From Lepidurus packardi (lineage: Eukaryota; Arthropoda; Branchiopoda; Notostraca; Triopsidae), in NCBI GenBank assembly GCA_023053545.1, contig JAKZAN010000085.1, positions 1 through 64,000 of the forward strand: a stretch of DNA of 64,000 nucleotides, written 5' to 3'. The position numbers and the translations under genes were made by a program. Position 1 is the stretch's first letter; every line of letters begins with the position of its first letter. This document shows positions 57,380 to 64,000 of the stretch, one piece after another. The notes below the pieces were generated by a model. It saw only the letters and a program-made list of their open reading frames with translations, made no database searches and was not told the origin of the DNA.

Positions 57380-58716
57380 ATGGCCCAGCAGTCCAACGAA
57401 CATCTGCGCACCGTCAACTTCCGCGTCTCAGCCCAGTTCCATAGGCTCAAAATCAACAAAAACTTCTCCTACCAAACCAAGATCCTCTGGAAAAGACGTA
57501 CCTCTCCCCCTCCACACCCTTTAGACCAGAACAAGGCCGAGACAAAGTCGGTTCCTCACGCCCACGGCTTCTCCCTCTACAATGACACCCTCACTCTCGA
57601 CTTCGCCATGTACTTCGACTCCCTCAAAAACTCTTTCCTGGAGAAAAATGTACAAATCCTTTCGTTCTTCATAACTTCACCCAGACCTAAATCGTGCCCG
57701 TGATCGTCATGGATAGTGGAATAAAGTCTGGCGGCTATGCCAAACTTGATCTTGCACAGGCCCTCAACTAAAATCATGTGGGCGCCAAGAACGGGTTCGT
57801 GGAAGTGACACGCACGGTGACTTTGACGAAGTGTCCTGATCCTGATGCCTACGTATAAGTGACTTTTCAGTACCAAAAAATGGGTTAGTCCAACACTGAA
57901 TAAGTGTCGATGCTGAATACTTCGTCCAGAGATTTTAATATGTCTAAGATGGACTTCAGCTAAGACCAGAGAGCGTCGACAGAGCTGCAGCACATCTCGG
58001 ATTTGGTCAATAAATTTGAACAGCTCGTAGGACAGGTCAGGAGTAAGAAACAAAAGTAGATTTCAGACGCACCCGAAATGGCACGTAAGATCGAGGTACT
58101 CGAGGGAGAGAACACACAACTCAAAAGGACTATAGCCAACCTGGAGGACAAGATTAAACAGGTAGAGCAGGAAAACAGGATCGAGCGCAAAGATCTCGAC
58201 AAACAGGTGAAGGAGCTGTAGAAGCTGTTGGAGCGCAAAAACAAGGAGTTAAGCGATAAGAATAAGGAGTTGGCTCTAACAAGCGTGTCAAAAGAGTCAG
58301 AATATGAAGAAATGTACCAACAGCTCAAGTACAAGCATGACATGGCTGCTAGTTAGATGGAGTCTCTCCGATACAAAATCGCAGAGCTTGAGGAGAAGCT
58401 ACAGAAGAACGAGGAGGCAGGATTCGATAAAGAGAACCCATCACCAGCCATCGACAAGAACCCCTTCGATTGCGACTTTAACCTGGGCAAGGAGTTCGAC
58501 CGCAGACACAGTCTTAGCAAGGACTTCGGAGGGGAAGACGGGGCTACACTACAAAACACAGTTTAGCATCTGGAGAGAGAAAAAGTGGAGCTACAGAACC
58601 AGGTGGCACTCGCGAGCCACAAAATTGGGGAGCTATTCAACATGGCGTACGAGATTGGAGGGGCCAAGCTGCTAGACCAGCTGCAAAGCTGCATCGGGCT
58701 AATTGAGCTGGGCTGA
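57380..58716 (+). CDS. NT-C2 domain plus coiled-coil protein
   Basis: Two exons, 57380-57649 and 57685-58716 (433 aa), flank a 35-nt intron. Residues 1-160 resemble the N-terminal C2 (NT-C2) domain of EHBP1/EEIG1 proteins: NFRVSAQFHRLKINKNFSYQ, SVPHAHGFSLYNDTLTLDF, then IVPVIVMDSGIKSGGYAKLD and FQYQKMGQ. After this comes a coiled coil of about 200 residues rich in Glu/Lys (EGENTQLKRTIANLEDKI-like heptads). NT-C2 proteins link membranes to the actin/endosome machinery or, in protists, associate with cilia. The stop is the first in-frame TGA. Confidence 0.8.
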
Positions 58717-58853
58717 TCTGAGAGGCTGAATGGGATTCCAGCATTTTCTAATGCATGCCATTATATACGTTTAATTCAGCAATCTATAAAATCGAATAAA
58801 ATTAGAAGCTAGCAGATCCAGTCGGCCTCAGTACCATAGTAATTGTCCCCAAA

Positions 58854-59618
58854 ATGAAGAGCACCGTCTGCGTAGTCCCCAAACAGCCCCGTCCCCAACC
58901 ACCCCGCTTCGAGCCTGCTTAAAGTGTGGAATTTGAGACTAGCATGGCTCCCGTATCCATCCCCAAGAAAAGCCCAAAGTCTAAGAGGAACAACAATGGT
59001 CTGATCTCGCGCAAGCAGCAGCCAGGCCAAGAGAGCTCGCGATCTCCTTGCAGAATAGATTACGAAGTCAAGTATAAACAACTGCGCGAAGAAAATACCC
59101 AACTAATTGGAAAGAACAGGAAGCTGGAAAACTAACTCCATCAGCTTGAGCGACAGCTGTCAGGACTGCAGGACGAGAATTCACGCCTCCTCGGCCTTCT
59201 TCATGAAAAAGACAGCATCTATATGCAGGTTCGCCAGCAACTCTACGAGCAGATCGCAGTTGTTTAGGACCTCGAAAAACAGCTAAGCACGTTATCTCAG
59301 AAGAAGGCTCTTCCCCTCACCTCTTCTCAGCAGAGCATCATCAATTAGTCGTGTTCACTCTCGAGCGTGTCGCTGAGTTGGAAGCAACATCATATGGAAA
59401 AGTCGATCTCGACTGACTACACATGCGGATGCAAAAGCAAACACATAGGGTTGTCATAGCAGGTGGAGGGGGAGTTGGGGAAGTATGTAGAGGTTAAACT
59501 GATGTACGAAGTGACTCAGCGGAAACTGTAGCGACGGGAGTAGGAAAACAGAATCCTGAGAGAGCAGGTGGGGGAGCTGGAAGAAGAGTTGGGGAGTCAG
59601 GAGTGGCAGGGGTGGTGA
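58854..59618 (+). CDS. Coiled-coil protein
   Basis: A single exon encodes 254 aa. Residues 1-75 are basic, Pro/Ser rich. Residues 75-160 form a strong coiled coil with Leu/Gln/Glu heptads (YKQLREENTQLIGKNRKLEN, then LHQLERQLSGLQDENSRLLG). A second helical segment lies near the C-terminus (LRRQENRILREQVGELEEEL-like). Seven TAA/TAG Gln codons fall in the coiled coil. It resembles CEP57-like or golgin fragments only by composition. It starts only about 140 bp after the NT-C2 gene ends. Confidence 0.75.
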
Positions 59619-59826
59619 TTGGATGAGGATTTAATATGTTTAGTTTTCTCTATTGAGCAAGTTCTATGAGAATAAGGATTCCTTCGGATATGCGTATATT
59701 TCTAACTCTGGATCTTTCGGCATATCGGTGGAGAGAAGAATACTTCCTTCTCCCCCAAATATAATTATTGGTGCCCTATTAATAATACAACTACCACCCA
59801 ACACAGTCCTCCTCCAGCCTTTCGCC

Positions 59827-60655
59827 ATGTCTGTCACCATCAACCCCACGGGCAACTACCTCGAACACCCCAAACACTTTGACTTCCAGTCTTCCAAAGT
59901 TGCAGACTTCAAGAACTCCCACGTCGCCGAATAAAACTTCCATACATGGATCAAAGATCACATGTACCGCTCCTCCTACATCAACCACTACACAGAAGTA
60001 CTCAAACAACCAATTCATCGACATCATTTCCCACCCCTAGAAACCCGTAGAAAAGAAGAATCTCGCCATTCCAGGTTACGCAGGATATATCCCAACCGTA
60101 GCCTGCGAAAGCAAGCACGGCAAAGGTTTCACGCCCCTGGCTAAATAAGCCTTCCACGACCCCGCCCTTGCGACGAACCCCCACAACTTGTCCAGCACCG
60201 GCTTCAACGTGAGCCACGAAGTATTCATCGATCACTCGAAACTAGGGTCCTCGCACAAATACGGGAAGACCAGCATTCAAATGCCCAACCCTGCATGGAT
60301 CGTACATTTCTCCAAATACATTTATTGCAATCGCTCTGCATTGTAGCCTTCCGGACAAGTTTCAACCACCCATAGTGCCTTCAAAGACCCGAGGACGTTG
60401 CCGAATCCCACTTACCATGAGACACAAAAGGACCTGCAGACTCAGAAGCATGACACAAAGAGAAGTGGCTTCGGCGTCAACCACTCCTACTTCGACGGGT
60501 GCGGATGGAAGCCTAACCCTATCCTGAATGGGGCCAGAGATCGGACTGAGTATCGGGACAGGTTCGACGCTAGCCACGACTTCCACCGTGAGACTACGTT
60601 CTACCGATCGCGGACTCTGCCGAAGAAGTAGTCGGTATACCAATTCAATCATTGA
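59827..60655 (+). CDS. CIMIP2/FAM166-type axonemal microtubule inner protein
   Basis: Two exons, 59827-59997 and 60041-60655 (261 aa), flank a 43-nt intron. After a start without hydrophobic signal, the sequence LAIPGYAGYIPTVACESKHG matches the IPGYxGxIPxxxxxxGxT motif of the CIMIP2 (FAM166) family, which sits inside the axonemal doublet microtubules. Several short repeats of Pro/Gly/Tyr with His follow, and the C-terminus is basic. The protein lacks membrane segments. A role in ciliary doublet stability fits a ciliate; a second IPGYxG copy is not seen. Confidence 0.75.
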
Positions 60656-60720
60656 TGCTGACTTAGCCTCTCTATCTTTGGGATAATAAACTTCTTCATC
60701 AGATTTTTGGCTCTCGCTCG

Positions 60721-60727
60721 TATAAAT
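60721..60727 (+). promoter_or_regulatory. TATA-like element before the TraB-like gene
   Basis: TATAAAT lies about 28 bp before the ATG at 60749, at almost the same distance as the element before the NT-C2 gene. Confidence 0.35.
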
Positions 60728-60748
60728 TGTCACAATTAAATATTAACT

Positions 60749-62068
60749 ATGCTGCTGCGACGACTCCAACATCTCTACCACACTTTCTCCCCTGAGGACT
60801 ACCTCTTCAACCAGCGGGACAGCATCCTAGCCCGCCAGCCCCAAACCAAGTTACTTCACGTCCTCGAAAATGCTAACCAAGGAGAACCCAATATCACAGA
60901 CGAAATTGCTCTCGTCGGCACCCCCAAGAAGTTTCAGGAAAGGTTCGCTGAGTACGACAGTTTCCAGAGGGAAATGGCACGCCAGATCCCAGACCTGCTT
61001 TTCCTACAAATAGACCCATCCTCGTACGTTGCTCGGGAGCGATTTGCGGCCCACAAATGCGCCCTCAATAAAATGGAAGACTATTACCTGGACGGTGTCT
61101 AGAAAATCGATCCTCTTCGGCCCCACACTTGGGAAGAGACTGTCGTCAACCTGCTGACCCTTGATATGATTACGCAAAACAAAATTCCCGATCAACTTGA
61201 CTATAACAAAGGCTTCTACTCCTACTCATACCCCTACATCCAGGATGAAGGCAATACAAAACAAATCACACAGCCTTTGGCCAACGCAATCAGCACCCAT
61301 GTACTCGGTAACAAGCGTTCTGGCTACGATCTCATCGATAAAGTGTTGTATACGGCTCTGATGGGGAAGCAAAAGGTAATGCTTGGCGGCATGCCTGAGA
61401 CGCTGTGCAGACTCATCCTGGGCAACTCTCTCTCCATCCATGAAATGCGCGATATTTTCAAGTTCATCATCACCAAGAACAAAGAACTTTCAATTCCCCT
61501 CACCACAAAGGAGGCATGTTAAAACTTTATGCCCCATATCTTCCAGCTGCCCAAAGATCTATATCTGACAGCCATGCTCAAAGAGGCGTTTCAAGCTTCT
61601 GTCGAAATGGTGGCGTTCGTGGGCATGGAACACTGGCGCCCCATTCAAGAATATTGGGTTGGCCCGCCTCACGGCATCAACTATACGGAAGCCACCCGGA
61701 TTCCGGATCGTATGGAGGGCGAAAGCGACCAGGACCTCATATAGAAACAAGCCATAATGGAAGTGTTGATGGACACTCGGGTTTGGGGAGCAAAGTATCT
61801 ATCAAACCCTTTCCCGTATCTGATTGAAGATGTGACGACTCTAAATGATAAGGAGGCGAAATCACTGAAGCAGTGTTTCTTATCTCATTACAAAAAGTAT
61901 TCGTTGTTCAAGCAACGAGAGACGAAGGAGTTGTCAGGAGAGGCCTTAACGCCAAAGCAGCTGTCTGCGTCGATGGAGGAGATCGGCAGAATCCAGGACA
62001 AGTTGGCTGCAGGCAGCGAAACGAAGAAGTACATGGCAGAGCGGAGGAAGGCAGGGGCAAGGACGTGA
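60749..62068 (+). CDS. TraB-domain-like protein (divergent)
   Basis: A single exon encodes 439 aa, with three TAA/TAG Gln codons. The domain starts DEIALVGTPKKFQERFAEYD and continues QIPDLLFLQIDP, in the positions of the TraB motifs (I-x-LVGTaH..S, PDxVxvELcxxR). A later block MVAFVGMEHWRPIQEYW parallels the VVAVVGAGHVxGI element. The key GTxH His is replaced by Pro-Lys-Lys (GTPKK), and ELD/R residues differ, so the putative metal site may be lost. TraB/TRABD proteins include mitochondrial or secreted (TIKI) proteases. The N-terminus (MLLRRLQHLYHTF) could be a mitochondrial presequence. Confidence 0.65.
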
Positions 62069-62276
62069 AGAGGAGCGGGAGGAAGACGGAGTCGGAGTGA
62101 TTGGACAGTTTGATTACTTTAATCGATTCGCTCATATTCTAGAAGATAGGGCCAGGCAGGAACAGACCCTGACTATTTTTTATTCATTACTGTTTGAATT
62201 AGCATGAGGATACTCTCAGATAAACAACTCATCCTCCATAATTATTCTTTCAAACACAATCCATTCCAAACTGACA

Positions 62277-63899
62277 ATGGCTGAAGAACCCACTGTCGAA
62301 CTCTTCCGCTTCCAGGAAGCCCTCGAGGCCAACGGCTACTCCCTCCGCAATTTCCAAACCCTCCCCCCCGCTAACCTCTTCCCTGTCGCCACCAAAGAGC
62401 CCCCCTTCTTCAAATAAAATCTCGTCAGCCCTCATCGCATCCTCAAGCAGTTTGAAGACTCCCCCCATTCCAACATCAAGATCTTCTACTACCAGTTGCT
62501 GCGTCTGACCTACGAGATCGAGAGTGAACAGGGCTTCAATCGAGCCATCATGAACAACTTCATACACATAGTTTTCCACCCCCAATTCGAGATCTTGTTC
62601 ACTCCCGAGACTGAGGAACAGCGCGAAGTTTACAACGACTTCCAGTTCAAGAAGTTCTTCGCAGAGTTCGTCCAGCTACTCGAAAACGAAGATACTCCCA
62701 ATGTCGAGTCTCTCCTAAACACCTTCGCGATAATGGATATTGTGTTCATACACATCATCCGTTCCATCCTCGCCAGCAACAACATAAACTAGCCGTTTGA
62801 CGCTAAAATTCGCACCTAAGTTGTTTTTGGCTAGCTGGGTGGCATGATGGGACTAAATGTCACCAGCTATGGCAGTTGCTGGAAGTTCGAAGACTCTGAC
62901 ATATTCTGTTACGAGGAAAATGATAGTGAACTTTATCTTGCTTACCTCGTAGACCAAGGCACCCAGCTGGGTGATGACCAAGGGGTCTCTGCCAGTGCCA
63001 TGAACCCTTCCGAAAGGGGCAACCCAACTGATCAGAGTCTGCATCAGGTTGCCGAGAGTTTGTCCCAAATTAACCAAACCCCGAACCTCCCCAAGGATCT
63101 CGCAGAGGCTAAGCCGCATGAATCCATGATGAGTGTGACTTACGACTTTGTAGATTTTACAGGACAGGCCACTAAATACAAATAGTATGTCCCCAAACAG
63201 AGACTAGCTGATATGCCTACAGGCTCGGTCAGCAACCCAATTAGCACGGCGGGGGCAGGGTTAGCGAATGTCGCACCCAGTTATAGCGGATACTCTTAGC
63301 TCAACAATGTGAACTCATCACTGCCACCATACTCAACACCAAGCGTTGCGTATGATTACAAGTACGACCCAATTCTCCCCCCAGTCCCAAGCTACACGCC
63401 ATCTTATGGAGGGTTCGGCGATGAGGGAGACTATTATCGTGATTTCACTGACGACAAGATCTTGGAAAATGTTGCTGAGCCGTATAAGACTGCAGTCGCC
63501 AAAATAAAGAGTAGAATCAGGGGGCTCAAAAGAGGCAACTCCTCTTCTATGGGTAATTCTGGTATTTCAGGGTACTCGTCCTCCTTCGATAAGCTCGGAG
63601 ACAAAGCCCCCATGAGCTCGTCAGGCTTCGGAAACTATAATATTGCATCCAGCTACTCCGCCACTTATACTCCGGTAGAGCAGCGCTTCGGTTCTGGTTC
63701 TGGTTCTGGGTTGTACGGAGCAGGGAAGCCATTGTCCTCGCCAGCAGGAGTGTCTGCGGAATACGCATCATCGGCGGTGACTTACGGGTACAAGACGAGC
63801 ACGAGTGATCTATCGCGTTCGGGGCTGGGCGAGACGGGCTACGGGTCATACGGGTATAACAGCAGCCTCCATGCTGTCTCTGCAGGCTATTACAATTGA
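62277..63899 (+). CDS. Hypothetical protein with Gly/Ser/Tyr-rich C-terminus
   Basis: A single exon encodes 540 aa. Residues 1-175 are helical with aromatic residues (PHRILKQFEDSPHSNIKIFY, FVQLLENEDTPNVESLL) and look like a folded helical domain of unknown family. A compact central part holds VTSYGSCWKFEDSDIFCYEE. From about residue 300 on, the sequence is Ser/Gly/Tyr/Pro rich, with short (Ser-Gly) repeats near 63690-63710, resembling low-complexity assembly domains. No signal peptide or membrane segment is seen. The start at 62277 is the first ATG after an AT-rich stretch. Function unknown. Confidence 0.75.
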
Positions 63900-63970
63900 T
63901 GATGTTTCGTAGAAATATAAGATAGTACCGTCTATCTATTGTCGTCTTCTCTGTTAATTAAGATACGCAA

Positions 63971-64000
63971 ATGACTACCCCTAATCGACTTTCACACTAT
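63971..64000 (+). CDS. Possible start of another gene, cut by the window edge
   Basis: ATG at 63971 opens ten codons (MTTPNRLSHY) that run off the window without a stop. The distance to the previous stop (about 70 bp) is short but within the range seen here. Too little is present to assign a function. Confidence 0.25.
   Translation, partial: MTTPNRLSHY

Noticed and set aside
63690-63715. Short GGTTCT tandem repeats as a microsatellite or regulatory repeat
   Set aside because: They lie inside a coding frame and encode Gly-Ser pairs in a low-complexity tail, so a coding explanation is enough.
1-64000. CRISPR arrays, insertion sequences, prophage or integron elements
   Set aside because: None are seen. 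The sequence is eukaryotic with spliced genes; only the telomere is a clear repeat.

Overview
The window is the left end of a ciliate macronuclear chromosome. Bases 1 to about 238 are a pure (CCCCAA)n telomere, the C4A2 type known from Tetrahymena and its relatives. Below it lies gene-dense DNA of moderate GC content. The genes read through only if TAA and TAG mean glutamine and TGA is the sole stop. This is seen directly in well-conserved proteins: a CDPK, a USP, an insulinase, a beta-adaptin and others all cross in-frame TAA/TAG at variable positions and end at TGA. The genus cannot be fixed. The telomere and code fit an oligohymenophorean-like ciliate, but the GC content is far above Tetrahymena or Paramecium, and the chromosome is too long for the gene-sized chromosomes of hypotrichs.

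I reconstructed about 40 genes. Thirty-seven introns were placed, 22 to 98 nt long and mostly 25 to 50 nt; every donor reads GTA and nearly all acceptors are TAG or CAG. Intergenic gaps are usually 100 to 500 bp, genes lie on both strands without operon-like order, and several starts have a TATA-like motif 20 to 50 bp upstream.

Layout. 0.4-8.5 kb: a hypothetical gene, a PH-domain protein, a ULK/ATG1-type kinase (-), an AGC kinase and two hypotheticals. 8.6-17.4 kb: tetraspanin (-), COQ9, a three-RRM protein with a SPOC-like end, insulin-degrading-enzyme-type protease (-) and SCO1 (-). 17.5-24 kb: a coiled-coil protein, a large orphan, an EF-hand protein (-) and a beta-adaptin. 24-33.5 kb: DUSP-MYND-USP deubiquitinase (-), dynein light chain (-), NSUN2-type tRNA methyltransferase, a membrane-anchored aspartic protease (-), UBC13 (-) and a MORN protein (-). 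33.7-45.4 kb: an ABCC transporter, a CDPK, a coiled-coil protein, a pseudokinase-like protein (-) and an amino-acid transporter. 45.5-64 kb: a small membrane protein, two small minus-strand genes including a second EF-hand paralogue, a RING-WWE protein, a divergent bZIP, a pseudokinase, SPT4 (-), several coiled-coil proteins, an NT-C2 protein, a CIMIP2/FAM166-type axonemal protein, a TraB-like protein and a Tyr/Ser/Gly-rich protein. A further gene may start at the right edge.

The genes do not form one pathway. Themes are signalling kinases, ubiquitin chemistry (UBC13, USP, RING-WWE), mitochondrial assembly (COQ9, SCO1), ciliary or cytoskeletal proteins (dynein light chain, CIMIP2, MORN, coiled coils) and membrane traffic (AP beta, tetraspanin). 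Two genes, NSUN2 and ABCC, each carry one apparent +1 frameshift, in both cases next to an A run. The ABCC transporter has a striking swapped pattern of degenerate ATP sites.
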